Part shown: one piece after another, positions 37,424 through 47,367 of the stretch
How the letters are laid out: every line of letters starts with the position of its first letter
How positions within the stretch are numbered: position 1 is the first letter of the stretch
Origin: Gammaproteobacteria bacterium MFB021
Lineage (GTDB): Bacteria > Pseudomonadota > Gammaproteobacteria > Pseudomonadales > Halomonadaceae
Direction: 5' to 3'
Assembly: GCA_000737985.1 (NCBI GenBank)
Contig: JNVT01000096.1
Coordinates: 1 to 64,000 of the forward strand
DNA length: 64,000 bases
Notes under the pieces: model-generated
Databases searched by the model: none
What the model was told of the DNA's origin: nothing
Seen by the model: the letters and a program-made list of their open reading frames with translations, nothing else
Position numbers and translations under genes: made by a program

Positions 37424-39694
37424 ATGACACGCATTCCCGCCGACCACTGGCTGCTCGCCCTGCGTACCGTGCTCGCCGTCTGGCTGGCGCTGTTCCTGGC
37501 CATGCGCCTGGATCTCTATCAGCCCGCCTGGGCGATCCTGGCGGTGATGATCGTGACCTTGCAGCCGGTCATGTTCACCGGCGGCACACCGCCCATCGGC
37601 ATCATCATCGGGCGCGGCGTGGCGCGGCTGTTCGGCACCCTGTTCGGCGCCATCGTCGGGCTGGTGCTGATCTCGCTGTTCGGCCAGCAGCCGATGCTCT
37701 ATCTGCTGTTCGCCGGCGGCTGGCTGACCTTCTGCATGTACTGGGTGATGCTCGAGCAGGACGAGTATCTCGGCTACGTGATGATGCTCAGCGGCTATAC
37801 CGCGACCCTGGTCTCGCTGACCGCCATCGGCACCGGGGTCGATCAGATATGGCATGTGGCCCAGGCGCGCTTCAGCGAGACCGCCCTGGGCATCGGCTGT
37901 GCGCTGCTGACGCATATCGCCATCGCGCCGCGCTTCGGCAGCCGCGCGCTGCCGCAGACGCTCTCCGAATTCCTCGCCGAGGGCGCCCGCGACACCCTCG
38001 ACGTGCTGGCGCAGCCGCGCCCGCGGAGGCTGCGCGACAGCCAGTTCAAGCGCCTGCTGGGCCACTACCAGCAGTTCCAGAAGCTGCGCGGGCTGACCCG
38101 CCTGGAGACCCGGCGGCTGAGCCACTTCATCCCGGCGCTGGATCGCTTCGCCAGCGACAGCCTGGCGCTGATCACCGCGATCCGCGAGCTGGAAACCGCG
38201 CTGGACTACCTGCGCGCCTGCGACGATGGCCAGCGCTGGCTGTCACCGCTGCTCGATCAGGCCCTGCCAGTGCTCGAGCGTACCGCCGCCGAGCCCGCCG
38301 CCGAGCCGGGCGAGCCGCCGGTGCTGGCGGCATTCGACTGGGACCCCGAGCAGGTCTCGCCGCGCAGCCGTACCCGCGCCGAGCTGGTGCGCCAACGCCT
38401 TGGCGAAGTGCTCGATCTGCTCCACCACGGCCAGCGCCTGCGCCACGCCCTGACCGCCCCCGATTCGGCGCGGATCGAGACGCTGCCGCGAAAACGGCGT
38501 TCGCGCACCACCCACAACGAGCACTTCGTGGCGCGCTACAACGCCCTGCGCGTGTTCGTCGCCTTCGAGCTGCTGGGGCTCTACTGGATCCACAGCGGCT
38601 GGCAGTCGGGCTATCTGGCGATGATGATGCTGGGGGTCTTCACCATGCTGTTCGCCAAGGCGCCCAACCCCGCGGCGGTGGTCTATCAGTTCCTGTGGGG
38701 GTCGCTGGCGGCGGTGGTATTGGGCGGCGCACTGCTGTTCCTGGTGCTGCCGGTGATCAACGGCTTCCCGCTGCTGGCCCTGGCAGTGGCGGTCCCGGTG
38801 ACCATCGGCACCCTGCTGACGCCGCACCCGCGCTGGTCGGCGATGGGGCTGGCAGGCGCGATCACCATGATGACCCTGCTCAATCTCAATTCGACCTACA
38901 CCTTCGCCCCGGCGCGCTATATCAACGGCGGCGTGGCCTCGGTCATCGGCACCTTGGTGGCCATGGTCACTTTCTCGGTCATGCGCCAGCGCTCGTCCGC
39001 CGAGCGTATCCGCACCCTGATGGCAGCCTACTGGCAGGGGCTTGCGCGGCTGCTCGGCGAGCGCAACCAGCCCAGCCGCGCGCGTCTGGAGAGCCGCCTC
39101 TACGACCGCCTCGGCCGTTTGGTGGCGCTGGGCGGTAGCGATACGGCGCTGCGCGAGGCGATCGATCTCCATGCCTTGGCCCTGTGCGTGTGGCGTATTC
39201 GCCGCCTGGGCCCGGAGCTGGACACACACCGTGAGGCGATCGAGACGTGGCTGGCGGGCATCGGCACCCGCCTGCTGGCGCGCCAGCGCCACGACCCGGC
39301 GGTCTGGCGCCAGCTCGCCGACGAGGCGATTTCCTGGGTCGAGCGGCTCTACCACGAGACCCGCCTGCCCATCGCCAGCATCGGCGAGATCGCCATGCTC
39401 GGGCACCTGATGCGTACAGCCCCAGGGGTCACGCTGGAACAGGGCGACCCCCTGGCGCCGGGGCCGCAGGGCGTCGTCCAGGAAGATGCACGGGAAGATG
39501 CACGGGAAGATGCAGAGGAAAACTGCGTGACGGCACACGACGCCGCCACGCGCGAGCGCGAGCCTGAGCCCAGCCAGGCGGACGCGGAGACCGACGAGGC
39601 AGATATCGCGCCGGATGAGCCAGACACAGACGTGAACAAGACAGACACCGGCTCGGACGAGCCAGAGACGGGAGATGACACCCATGTTCGCTGA
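37424..39694 (+). CDS. FUSC family (AaeB-like) aromatic-acid exporter membrane subunit
   Basis: A 756-residue efflux membrane protein with two halves. Each half has about five to six membrane helices (residues about 10-165 and 365-520) followed by a cytoplasmic domain, as in AaeB/PET exporters for aromatic acids. The first helices (WLALFLAMRLDLYQPAWAIL) match the FUSC signature. The C-terminus is a long acidic low-complexity tail (Asp/Glu/Thr repeats from about 690) and overlaps the DUF1656 gene. The ATG at 37424 has a weak ribosome site next to a palindrome. It forms an operon with the DUF1656 and HlyD genes. Confidence 0.9.
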   Translation: MTRIPADHWLLALRTVLAVWLALFLAMRLDLYQPAWAILAVMIVTLQPVMFTGGTPPIGIIIGRGVARLFGTLFGAIVGLVLISLFGQQPMLYLLFAGGWLTFCMYWVMLEQDEYLGYVMMLSGYTATLVSLTAIGTGVDQIWHVAQARFSETALGIGCALLTHIAIAPRFGSRALPQTLSEFLAEGARDTLDVLAQPRPRRLRDSQFKRLLGHYQQFQKLRGLTRLETRRLSHFIPALDRFASDSLALITAIRELETALDYLRACDDGQRWLSPLLDQALPVLERTAAEPAAEPGEPPVLAAFDWDPEQVSPRSRTRAELVRQRLGEVLDLLHHGQRLRHALTAPDSARIETLPRKRRSRTTHNEHFVARYNALRVFVAFELLGLYWIHSGWQSGYLAMMMLGVFTMLFAKAPNPAAVVYQFLWGSLAAVVLGGALLFLVLPVINGFPLLALAVAVPVTIGTLLTPHPRWSAMGLAGAITMMTLLNLNSTYTFAPARYINGGVASVIGTLVAMVTFSVMRQRSSAERIRTLMAAYWQGLARLLGERNQPSRARLESRLYDRLGRLVALGGSDTALREAIDLHALALCVWRIRRLGPELDTHREAIETWLAGIGTRLLARQRHDPAVWRQLADEAISWVERLYHETRLPIASIGEIAMLGHLMRTAPGVTLEQGDPLAPGPQGVVQEDAREDAREDAEENCVTAHDAATREREPEPSQADAETDEADIAPDEPDTDVNKTDTGSDEPETGDDTHVR

Positions 39695-39899
39695 GTGGTC
39701 GTTCCTCGGCTTTCTGCTGCCCCCGCTGGCGCTGCCGGTGCTGCTGGCGCTGGCGCTCTACCTGCTGATCCGCCGACTGTTCGTGCGCTGGCGGCTCTAT
39801 CACTGGCTGTGGCAACCGGTGCTGGCGGATATCGCGATCTTCGCGCTGCTGCTGTGGGCGGTGCTTGCGCTCAGCGGCGCGCTGCCGATTGCGCGCTGA
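39684..39899 (+). CDS. DUF1656 (AaeX-like) small membrane protein
   Basis: A 71-residue inner-membrane protein with two hydrophobic segments, matching the AaeX/DUF1656 subunit of FUSC exporters (typical start MF.E...FG...PP). I use the ATG at 39684, with GGGAG upstream, rather than the one at 39675. It overlaps the FUSC gene by 11 nt. Confidence 0.85.
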   Translation: MFAEWSFLGFLLPPLALPVLLALALYLLIRRLFVRWRLYHWLWQPVLADIAIFALLLWAVLALSGALPIAR

Positions 39900-39995
39900 C
39901 CCCGGCGTCGCTTATCGCTCAGCGCTACCGGCATGGATGTAACACCACACTCGTTCGACAACAACAGACTGCCTGAGACCCAGACAAGAGACACC

Positions 39996-40940
39996 ATGAC
40001 CATGACCCACCGACTCCGCCGGGCGATCCGCCTGGCTCTGACGCTGCTCCTGGTGGCGGCGGCCCTGGTCGCCGTAGCAGAGATCTGGAACCACTACATG
40101 CACGACCCGTGGACCCGCGACGGGCGTATCCGCGCCGACGTCATCCATCTCGGCACCGATGTGGCGGGGCTGGTCGATGATCTCGAGGTCCACGACAACC
40201 AGCGGGTGGCCAAGGGCGACGTGCTCTTCACCATCGACAAGCGCCGCTATCAGCTCGCGCTCGACGATGCCCGCGCCAATCTGCACCGCCTGCAGCAGCA
40301 GCGCGACGAAGCCCAGGCCGCCAGCGGCCGGCGCCAGCGGCTGAAGAACTATGTCTCCCAGGAGGACAAGGACAACGCCCGCTTCACCCTGTCGACCGCC
40401 CAGGCTGCGGTCGAGCAGGCCAAGGTGGAGGTGGCCAAGGCCGAACTCGACCTGGAGCGAGCCACGGTGCGCGCTCCGGTGGATGGCTATGTCACCAATC
40501 TGTTGCTGCGTCCGGGGCAGTATGTCGGTGTGGGTGCCGAGACCCTCACCCTGGTCGACGCCAACAGCTTCTACGCCCTGGGCTACTTCGAGGAGACCAA
40601 GCTCGACAGCATCGAGATCGGCGAGCCGGCGCGGGTCCAGCTGCTGGCCAACGGTCGCCCGATCTGGGGCCACGTCGATAGCTTCGCCCGCGGCATCAGC
40701 GACAGCAGCCTGAGCAATCAGAACGGCGGGCTGGCCTCGGTCAACGCCTCCTTCGACTGGGTGCGCCTGTCGCAGCGCATTCCGGTACGCATCGCCCTCG
40801 ACGACATTCCGCCGGGGACCAAGCTCTCCGCCGGCCTCACCGCCACCATCTACCTTGGCAGCGAGCGCGCCGAGCATGAGCAGCAGCCCGGCTGGTGGGT
40901 GTCGGTGAAGCGGTGGTGGGAAAACCTGATCAGCGTGTGA
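39996..40940 (+). CDS. HlyD-family periplasmic adaptor (AaeA-like)
   Basis: A 314-residue membrane-fusion protein that links the FUSC pump to the outer membrane. One N-terminal membrane helix (about 11-28), a lipoyl half (DLEVHDNQRVAKGDVLFTID), a coiled hairpin (about 85-150), the second lipoyl half (VRAPVDGYVTNLLLRPGQYV) and a beta-barrel end are in the usual order. It lies 96 bp after the DUF1656 gene. The three genes together make a complete tripartite exporter except for the outer-membrane factor. Confidence 0.9.
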   Translation: MTMTHRLRRAIRLALTLLLVAAALVAVAEIWNHYMHDPWTRDGRIRADVIHLGTDVAGLVDDLEVHDNQRVAKGDVLFTIDKRRYQLALDDARANLHRLQQQRDEAQAASGRRQRLKNYVSQEDKDNARFTLSTAQAAVEQAKVEVAKAELDLERATVRAPVDGYVTNLLLRPGQYVGVGAETLTLVDANSFYALGYFEETKLDSIEIGEPARVQLLANGRPIWGHVDSFARGISDSSLSNQNGGLASVNASFDWVRLSQRIPVRIALDDIPPGTKLSAGLTATIYLGSERAEHEQQPGWWVSVKRWWENLISV

Positions 40941-40984
40941 GAGAGGCCAAAGCGCGCCTTTCACGACCAACGACATAGGCTTGC

Positions 40985-41095
40985 CCGGCGACAGGGCGTC
41001 GCGAGGGCGCTGTGAACCCTTCCCTGGGCGCTACCTTTGCCATCCCTGGCAAAGGACCCTCGCTTTGCCCTGCCCCCGGCGCCCATCGTCAGAGA
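40985..41095 (+). repeat. dispersed 111-bp repeat, copy 1
   Basis: It reads GGCGTCGCGAGGGCGCTGTG and then an internal hairpin CTTTGCCATCCCTGGCAAAG, ending near CGTCAGAGAG. It is present in inverted orientation at 56107-56217 with only a handful of differences. Both copies lie in intergenic space and next to a GAGGGTGTTTACAAA element. Confidence 0.85.
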
Positions 41096-41114
41096 GTCTG
41101 GAAGTGGGCGCTAA

Positions 41115-41255
41115 GAGGGTGTTTACAAAATGCCTGCGCTCGACGATACGGCGTTGAAATCGACCTCAAAGTACTCATTTACACCACGTAAACTCCGTCT
41201 CTTCGGCCGATTTCGCCTTGTCTCGCCTTCGCTCGTCGAATTTGTAAACACCCTC
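41115..41255. mobile_element. 141-bp MITE with 15-bp terminal inverted repeats
   Basis: Perfect ends GAGGGTGTTTACAAA (41115-41129) and its complement (41241-41255) are flanked on both sides by TAA (41112-41114 and 41256-41258), a 3-bp target duplication of the TNA type. Such ends and target fit a non-autonomous derivative of an IS5-family element (IS427-like group). It codes for nothing. Confidence 0.75.
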
Positions 41256-41270
41256 TAAGTGCTTCCGCAG

Positions 41271-41301
41271 AAAAGCGCGCGCCGGCGATAACGCCGGCGC
41301 G
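41271..41301 (-). terminator. intrinsic terminator of the M42 peptidase gene
   Basis: On the minus strand a 10-bp GC stem (41292-41301 with 41278-41287, loop of four) is followed by TTTT (41271-41274). Confidence 0.7.
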
Positions 41302-41327
41302 GGTCGGGAGGTGTCAGGCGCCGGCCA

Positions 41328-42542
41328 TCACTCGAAGTAGCTGAAGGTCTCGCCTGGCTTGATGTCGAGCAGCGCGTGGTAGATCAGCTCGATCACGTGC
41401 TCGACGTCCTGCTTGTGGACCATCTCCACCGTGGTGTGCATATAGCGCAGCGGCAGCGAGATCAACGCCGAAGCCACTCCCGAATTGGAGTAGGCGAAGG
41501 CGTCGGTATCGGTGCCGGTGGCGCGCGAACGCGGCAGCCGCTGGAACGGGATCTTCTGCGCGGTGGCGACCTGGATCAGGCGCTCGCGCAGCTTGTTCTG
41601 GATCGCCGGAGCGTAGCAGATCACCGGACCATCGCCGATCTTGTTGGCGCCTTCGCGCTTGGGTTCGATCATCGGCGTCGAGGTGTCGTGGCTGACGTCG
41701 GTGACGATCGCCACGTTCGGCTTGAGCCGCTCGGCGATCATCTCCGCCCCGCGTAGCCCGACTTCCTCCTGCACTGCGTTGACGATATACAGGCCGAAAT
41801 CGAGCGTCTGCTTGCGCGCCTTCAGCAGTCGCGCGACTTCCGCGATCATGAAGCCGCCGATGCGGTTGTCGATCGCGCGGCAGACGAGCTTGTCGCCATT
41901 GAGCACGAAGAACTCGTCCGGGTAGGTGATCACGCAGCCGACGTGCACGCCCAGCGCCTCGACCTCGTCCTTGGTGCTGGCACCGACGTCGATGAAGATG
42001 TTGTCCAGCTCCGGCGGCTTCTCCTGCGGCCCCTGGCGCCGGGTATGGATCGCCGGCCAGCCGAATACGCCGGGCACGATGCCGTTGTCGGTGTGGATGT
42101 TGACCCGCTTGGAGGGGGCGATCTGATGGTCGCTGCCGCCGTTGCGGATGACGTAGATCAGGCCGTTGTCGGTGATGTAGTTGACGTACCAGGAGATCTC
42201 GTCGGCGTGGCCCTCGATCACCACCTTGTACTCGGCATCGGGATTGATCACGCCCACCGCGGTGCCGTAGGTGTCGGTGATGAACTCATCCACGTAGGGG
42301 CGCAGATACTCCATCCACAGCTTCTGCCCTTCCCACTCGTAGCCGGTGGGCGAGGCGTTGTTGAGATAGCGCTCGAGAAACGCCATCGCCTGATCGTCGA
42401 GCGGCTTGCCGCCGCTGCGCGCACGTTTCGGCGTCTTGGCCTTGGCGCTCTTGCTGGAACTAGCGCTCTTGCTGGAACTAGCGCTCTTGCTGGAACTAGC
42501 GCTCTTGCTGGAACTAGCGTTCTTGCCGGTAGTCTTGCTCAT
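41328..42542 (-). CDS. M42 family metallopeptidase (aminopeptidase) with N-terminal Ser/Lys repeats
   Basis: A 404-residue cytoplasmic di-metal aminopeptidase. The M42 metal and catalytic blocks are seen: VVIEGHADEISW (first His), CRAIDNRIGG (bridging Asp), VNAVQEEVGLRGA (catalytic and ligand Glu), TDVSHDTSTP, and a late MHTTVEMVHKQD. Residues 1-40 are an extra Ser/Ala/Lys segment with SASSSK repeated four times, encoded by an 18-bp direct repeat (about 42453-42530); the family does not need it, so it may be a tether or a slippage product. The gene is divergent from the deacetylase gene. Confidence 0.9.
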   Translation of the reverse strand: MSKTTGKNASSSKSASSSKSASSSKSASSSKSAKAKTPKRARSGGKPLDDQAMAFLERYLNNASPTGYEWEGQKLWMEYLRPYVDEFITDTYGTAVGVINPDAEYKVVIEGHADEISWYVNYITDNGLIYVIRNGGSDHQIAPSKRVNIHTDNGIVPGVFGWPAIHTRRQGPQEKPPELDNIFIDVGASTKDEVEALGVHVGCVITYPDEFFVLNGDKLVCRAIDNRIGGFMIAEVARLLKARKQTLDFGLYIVNAVQEEVGLRGAEMIAERLKPNVAIVTDVSHDTSTPMIEPKREGANKIGDGPVICYAPAIQNKLRERLIQVATAQKIPFQRLPRSRATGTDTDAFAYSNSGVASALISLPLRYMHTTVEMVHKQDVEHVIELIYHALLDIKPGETFSYFE

Positions 42543-42710
42543 GCCACCTTCCTGACGGGTGTCTGTCGTGAAGAAGAAGAGTCCTCGTTCAGCTTAGCAG
42601 TGCCCGCGCCCGAATGGGCAGCGCCGGCGCAAGGCGCAAGCTACGCTGGGTAGACCCGATGGCCGGCGACTGTGCCGCGCCACACCCCAGGATGGACAGG
42701 AGCCGACAGG

Positions 42711-43622
42711 ATGTCTCAACCGCCGCTGCGCCACCACGGCCGCTTCCCCTACCGCCCGATCACCGACCGCGACCCCGCGCACTGGCCCGGCGAGACGCGT
42801 CTGGCGGTCTATCTCGGCTTCAATCTGGAGCACTACGCCTTCGGCGAGGGGCGCGGCGTGGGCATCGCCCCGCCCGCCCCCGAGGGTGAGCCGGACGTAC
42901 TCAACTACGCCTGGCGTGAGTATGGCAACCGGGTCGGCGCCTGGCGCTGTCTGGAACTGTTCGAGTCGCTCGCGCTGCCGGCGGGGGTGATCGCCAATAC
43001 CGCGCTGCTCGACCACTGCCCCGAGCTGATCGAGGCGTTCGCCGCGCGCGGCGACGAGATCATCGCCCATGGTCATACCAACGCCGAGCGCCAGGGCCAG
43101 CTCGAGCAAGCCGCGGAACGCCGTCTGATCGACGAGTGCCGCCAGCGCTTGGCGGCCCATCTGGGCCAGGCGCCGCGCGGCTGGCTGTCACCCTGGATCT
43201 CGGAGAGCGAGCACACCCCGGATCTGCTCGCCGAGGCGGGCTTCGACTATGTCCTCAACTGGGCCCATGACGAGCGCCCGACCGCCATGCGCACCACCCG
43301 GGGCACGCTGTGGTCGATCCCCTATCCGCAGGAGGTCAACGACATCCCCACCATCTCCACCCACCGGGTGAGCATGCAGGAGTTCTGCACCATGATCCGC
43401 GATCAGTTCCTGGAACTGTTGGCGCAGTCGCAGCAGCAGCGGCTGGTGATGGGGATCGCCCTGCACCCCTGGCTGGTGGGCCAGCCGTTTCGCCTGCGCC
43501 AGCTGCGCGAGGTGCTCACCGAGCTGGCCGGCTACCGTGAAGCCGAGGGCGTGTGGTGGACAACCCCCGGCGCCATCGCCCGTCAGGCGCAGCTAGAGTC
43601 GGCCAGCGCTAGCCGCGAGTGA
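42711..43622 (+). CDS. polysaccharide deacetylase family protein (allantoinase PuuE-like)
   Basis: A 303-residue NodB-fold hydrolase. The start block RFPYRPITDRDPAHWPGETR and LAVYLGFNLEHYAFG resemble the PuuE/peptidoglycan-deacetylase subgroup. The metal site differs from classic NodB: Asp of TALLDHCPE, and His residues in EIIAHGHTN and IALHPWLVG. Substrate is uncertain (allantoin, chitooligosaccharide or other amide). ATG at 42711 with ACAGGAG upstream. No purine catabolism genes lie nearby. Confidence 0.75.
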   Translation: MSQPPLRHHGRFPYRPITDRDPAHWPGETRLAVYLGFNLEHYAFGEGRGVGIAPPAPEGEPDVLNYAWREYGNRVGAWRCLELFESLALPAGVIANTALLDHCPELIEAFAARGDEIIAHGHTNAERQGQLEQAAERRLIDECRQRLAAHLGQAPRGWLSPWISESEHTPDLLAEAGFDYVLNWAHDERPTAMRTTRGTLWSIPYPQEVNDIPTISTHRVSMQEFCTMIRDQFLELLAQSQQQRLVMGIALHPWLVGQPFRLRQLREVLTELAGYREAEGVWWTTPGAIARQAQLESASASRE

Positions 43623-43668
43623 GCCCCGGGTTAGCCTCGCAGGAGCGCCGAATGAGGCTCGAACACGC

Positions 43669-45027
43669 TCACAGCGTCATCGCGGCGATCCAGCCGAACA
43701 CCAGCAGTGGCACGTTGTAGTGCAGGAAGGTGGGCACCACGCTGTCCCAGATGTGGTCATGCTGGCCGTCGGCATTGAGCCCGGCGGTCGGCCCCAGGGT
43801 CGAGTCGGAGGCCGGCGAGCCGGCGTCGCCCAGCGCCGCCGCGGTGCCCACCAGGGCGATCGTGGCCAGCGGCGAGAAGCCGAAGTTGAGCGCCAACGGC
43901 ACGTAGAGCGAGGCGATGATCGGAATGGTCGAGAACGACGAGCCGATACCCATGGTGATGAACAGCCCCACCAGCAGCATGATCAGCGCCGCCAGCCCCT
44001 TGTGGTCACCGATCAGCGCGGTGGAGCTGCCGACCAGGCTATCGACCGCGCCGGTCGCCTGCATCACGCTGGCGAAGCCGCCGGCGGCGATCATGATGAA
44101 GCCGACCAGCGCCATCATGCGCATGCCTTCGGTGAAGACACTGTCCTGCTCGTGCCAGCGGAAGACCCCGGTGAGCGCGAGCACGGCGAAGCCGAACAGC
44201 CCGCCCAGCACCATCGAATCGGTGTAGAGCTGCACCAGCACCGTGCCCACCAGGGCGACGATCAGCAGCAGTTTCTGCCACAGCGCCAGCCCGCCGGCGC
44301 TGGCCGCCGGATGGTGCTCATCGGCCGGGCTCTCGCCGACATAGGGCAGATCCTCGTAGTGGCGCTTGCGGCGGTAGCTGAAAAACACCGCGGTGAGCAG
44401 CCCCAGTGCCATGCCGCCGATGGGAATCGCCATGGCCAGCGGCACCTGCGACGCCTGCACCTCGAGCCCGTAAGCGGCGCCGCTGGCGTTGACGTTGCTG
44501 AGCAGAATGTCATTGAGGAAGATCGCCCCGAACCCCACCGGCAACAGCATATAGGGCGCGGTGATACCGAAGGTGATCACGCAGGCCACCGCGCGGCGAT
44601 CCAGCTCGAGCCGGTTCATCAGCCCCAGTAGCGGCGGCACCAGAATGGGGATGAAGGCGATATGCACCGGGATCAGGTTCTGCGAACTGATCGCCGCCAG
44701 CAGCAGACAGCCCAGCAGCCCCAGGATCACGCTGCGCCGTGACGGCCCGCTGCCATCCAGCGCCAGCTTGCCCACCGCCCGGTGAGAGAGCCACTGGGTG
44801 ATGCCGGAGCGCGACAGCGCCACCGCGAACGCCCCCAGCACCGCGTAGGAGAGCGCCACCGTAGCGCCACCGCCCAACCCATCGTTGAACGCGGAGAGAA
44901 CCGTCTCCAGCGGCAAACCGGCATACCAGCCGCCGCCCAACGCTGCCACGATCAGCGCGAAGACCACCGGTATCCGGGCCAGACTCAACGTGACCATCAC
45001 CAGGATGGCCAGAACCACTGCATTCAT
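43669..45027 (-). CDS. Na+/H+ antiporter family protein (NhaC superfamily, YuiF-like)
   Basis: A 452-residue integral membrane protein with about 11-12 helices. It has the ion-transporter re-entrant motifs [17 protein letters not shown] and [18 protein letters not shown] and the [23 protein letters not shown] block near the end. Proteins of this type exchange sodium or organic cations/acids for protons, useful in a halophile. It is a single gene, convergent with the deacetylase gene (46 bp). Confidence 0.85.
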   Translation of the reverse strand: MNAVVLAILVMVTLSLARIPVVFALIVAALGGGWYAGLPLETVLSAFNDGLGGGATVALSYAVLGAFAVALSRSGITQWLSHRAVGKLALDGSGPSRRSVILGLLGCLLLAAISSQNLIPVHIAFIPILVPPLLGLMNRLELDRRAVACVITFGITAPYMLLPVGFGAIFLNDILLSNVNASGAAYGLEVQASQVPLAMAIPIGGMALGLLTAVFFSYRRKRHYEDLPYVGESPADEHHPAASAGGLALWQKLLLIVALVGTVLVQLYTDSMVLGGLFGFAVLALTGVFRWHEQDSVFTEGMRMMALVGFIMIAAGGFASVMQATGAVDSLVGSSTALIGDHKGLAALIMLLVGLFITMGIGSSFSTIPIIASLYVPLALNFGFSPLATIALVGTAAALGDAGSPASDSTLGPTAGLNADGQHDHIWDSVVPTFLHYNVPLLVFGWIAAMTL

Positions 45028-45324
45028 GCGTCGCCTCGACTCTTTGCTTCATGACGCCGGCGCCTGCGGCCGACCCTGCGCGCGAAGCCGCCGATGATAT
45101 CGCCACAGCCCGCGAACGCCAGGGAAAAGCGGAATTTTCCTGCTCTCCCGGCCGCCCCTAACGTCAGAGTCGACCGAGGTCGCAGGGCGCGCCCCACGCC
45201 CTGAGGATGAAGAGATGTCGAGGATGGCGGCGAACAGGCTGCCATAAGCGCGAAAAGTGAGGCATCCGGCGCCAGAAGCCCCCGCCGCTGCGCGGCGCCG
45301 GTCTAGACCCACACCGCCGGACGC
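45028..45324. other. intergenic region upstream of the antiporter gene
   Basis: No gene seen. It separates the antiporter start from the opgD terminator and presumably contains the antiporter promoter, which I could not place. Confidence 0.5.
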
Positions 45325-45354
45325 AAGCAGGGCGGCCATCGGGCCGCCCTGCTT
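45325..45354 (-). terminator. hairpin terminator after opgD
   Basis: A perfect 13-bp stem (AAGCAGGGCGGCC at 45325-45337 with 45342-45354) and a 4-nt loop, 38 bp beyond the opgD stop. The T-tract on the minus strand is short. Confidence 0.65.
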
Positions 45355-45392
45355 CATGGAGTCCGGCGGGTAGCCGCCGCCCGAGGCGTCGT

Positions 45393-47048
45393 TCAGCTCG
45401 CCTGGTTGGGGTGCGCCGGGTACTGGCGCTCGTCCGGCGCCGGCGGGAAGTACTGATAGAGCCAGGTCTCGCTGACCGTCTTGCCGTCGGCGTTGAGGGT
45501 CAGGCGCATGTTGATCGGGTCGGTGGAGTCGCTGGTCGGGTACCAGTCGAACTGGATACGGAAGGCGTCGACCTCCTCCACCCACAGGATCTCGACCTGC
45601 TCGACCTTGCCCTCGGGCACATCGAGCTGGGCATGCACCGGGATCCCGTCGTCATAGAAGTGCTTGAGCTCGCCGCCGACGAAGTCGACCGCAATCCGCT
45701 GCGCCCACACCTTGGGGTAGTGCTCACCCGGCGCCCACCCTTCGGGGAAGCCACCGATGCCGGTGAAGGTCTTGCGCACCCGGGCCAGGTCGCTCTGCAC
45801 CGGCGGCAGCGCGCTCCAGTAGAGCTTGTAGCCGTAGCTGAAGGTCTCGCCGGGCTGCACCGGCTTGGCCGGCTTCCAGAACGCCACCACGTTGTCCATG
45901 GTCTCGCCGGTGGTGGGGATCTCCAGCATCTGGATCTCGCCCTTGCCCCAGTTGCCCTTGGGCTCGACCCACAGGCTCGGACGCGCGTGGTAGTTGCCGA
46001 CGATATCTTCGTAGCTCTCGAAGTCGTGATCCGTCTGCAGCAGCCCGAAGCCCTTGGGGCTGTCGTCGTCGAAGGTGTTGAACTGCAGCCGCGGCGGATT
46101 GTTGAGCGGCCGGCACACCCACTCGCCGTTGCCGCGCCACATCGACAGGCGGTCGGAGTCGTGGATCTGCGGGTGGAAGGTCAGGCACATGTCACGCTGC
46201 TGGGTGCCGCAGCTGAACATGCTGGTCATCGGCGAGATGCCGAGCTGGGCGATCGTTTCACGCGGATAGAGATGGTTGTCGATCTCCATCACCACGCGGG
46301 TCTCTTCGCAGTGGATGATGAAGCGGTAGGCCCCGGCAAGGCTCGGTGAATCGAGCAGCGCATAGGCGGTGAAGGTGGTGCTGCCCGGCTTCGGCGTCTC
46401 GAACCAGAAGCGGGTGAAGGCAGGGAACTCCTCGCGCTCACCGTCGGTGTAGGTGTTGACCGCCACGCCGCGTGCCGACAGGCCGTACTGATAGGTGTCG
46501 TCGACCGCGCGGAAGTAGCTGGCGCCGAGAAACGAGACGATATCGCGCTGGGTCAGCGAGGGCGCCTTGAACACGCGGAAGCCGGCAAAGCCGAGATCGC
46601 CCTGGCCCTCGAGCTGGGAGACATCGACGTCCGCCTTGCTGTAGTCGAACAGCTCCGGGCGGAAGTGGATCTCCTTGGCCTGCTGCGTCTGCGGGTCGAT
46701 CGAGTACATCCGCACCGGCTGATTGAAGGCCATGCCGACATGGAAGAATTGGATATCCAGCGGCCCCTTCATGTCGTGCCATAGCGAGTGGGCCGGGTCG
46801 TAGCCGATGGCGTTGTACTGCTGCGGGGTGAGGTTGGCCAGCGTCGGCGGCAGCTTCTCGACCGTGCTCTGGTAGGGCTTTGCCGCCAGCGAGCCGGCGT
46901 ACTCCTTGAGCCAGTCAAAACTGAACGCCTGCGACTTGCCGTCGGCGATACCGCTGGAGGCCTTTGCCGCCGCGAACAGTGGCGCCGAAGGCACGCCATA
47001 CCAGGCCGCCAGCGCGATGGCGCTTTTCAGTACACTTCTACGATCCAT
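45393..47048 (-). CDS. opgD: glucan biosynthesis protein D (osmoregulated periplasmic glucans)
   Basis: A 551-residue periplasmic protein that shapes osmoregulated periplasmic glucans. The N-terminus is a Tat signal ([16 protein letters not shown]), as in E. coli OpgD. The body matches the MdoG superfamily: [11 protein letters not shown] near 100, [18 protein letters not shown], and [13 protein letters not shown], with the beta-sandwich end. The ATG at 47048 is taken because the twin-Arg signal begins there and AAAGGATGG lies upstream; the frame is open further. Single gene; the 319 bp upstream (47049-47367) shows no gene. Confidence 0.93.
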   Translation of the reverse strand: MDRRSVLKSAIALAAWYGVPSAPLFAAAKASSGIADGKSQAFSFDWLKEYAGSLAAKPYQSTVEKLPPTLANLTPQQYNAIGYDPAHSLWHDMKGPLDIQFFHVGMAFNQPVRMYSIDPQTQQAKEIHFRPELFDYSKADVDVSQLEGQGDLGFAGFRVFKAPSLTQRDIVSFLGASYFRAVDDTYQYGLSARGVAVNTYTDGEREEFPAFTRFWFETPKPGSTTFTAYALLDSPSLAGAYRFIIHCEETRVVMEIDNHLYPRETIAQLGISPMTSMFSCGTQQRDMCLTFHPQIHDSDRLSMWRGNGEWVCRPLNNPPRLQFNTFDDDSPKGFGLLQTDHDFESYEDIVGNYHARPSLWVEPKGNWGKGEIQMLEIPTTGETMDNVVAFWKPAKPVQPGETFSYGYKLYWSALPPVQSDLARVRKTFTGIGGFPEGWAPGEHYPKVWAQRIAVDFVGGELKHFYDDGIPVHAQLDVPEGKVEQVEILWVEEVDAFRIQFDWYPTSDSTDPINMRLTLNADGKTVSETWLYQYFPPAPDERQYPAHPNQAS

Positions 47049-47367
47049 GAACACCCCATCCTTTTTCGTCTCGAGTCCGACCTCGGTGGACCAACGATTG
47101 GCAGCATACCCGATCGTCGCGCGCCGGGCTGCATCGATAAAATCCCATGATAAGACGCTGGCCGGACGGATGGGTTCCCAGGGGTATCCGGTCGTGGAGC
47201 GCAATCGACGGCTACCGGGCACCCAGGGAGAACAAAGAGAGGACGCACAGCGCGATAGCAGGAAGAGGGGAATGCGATGGACGTGAATGAAATAGCGGGA
47301 AGCTGACGATAGCGAGGCTGACCGACGTCAGGCCGACGCCGGCCAGCGCTGCGGGAAGGCGTGCGGC

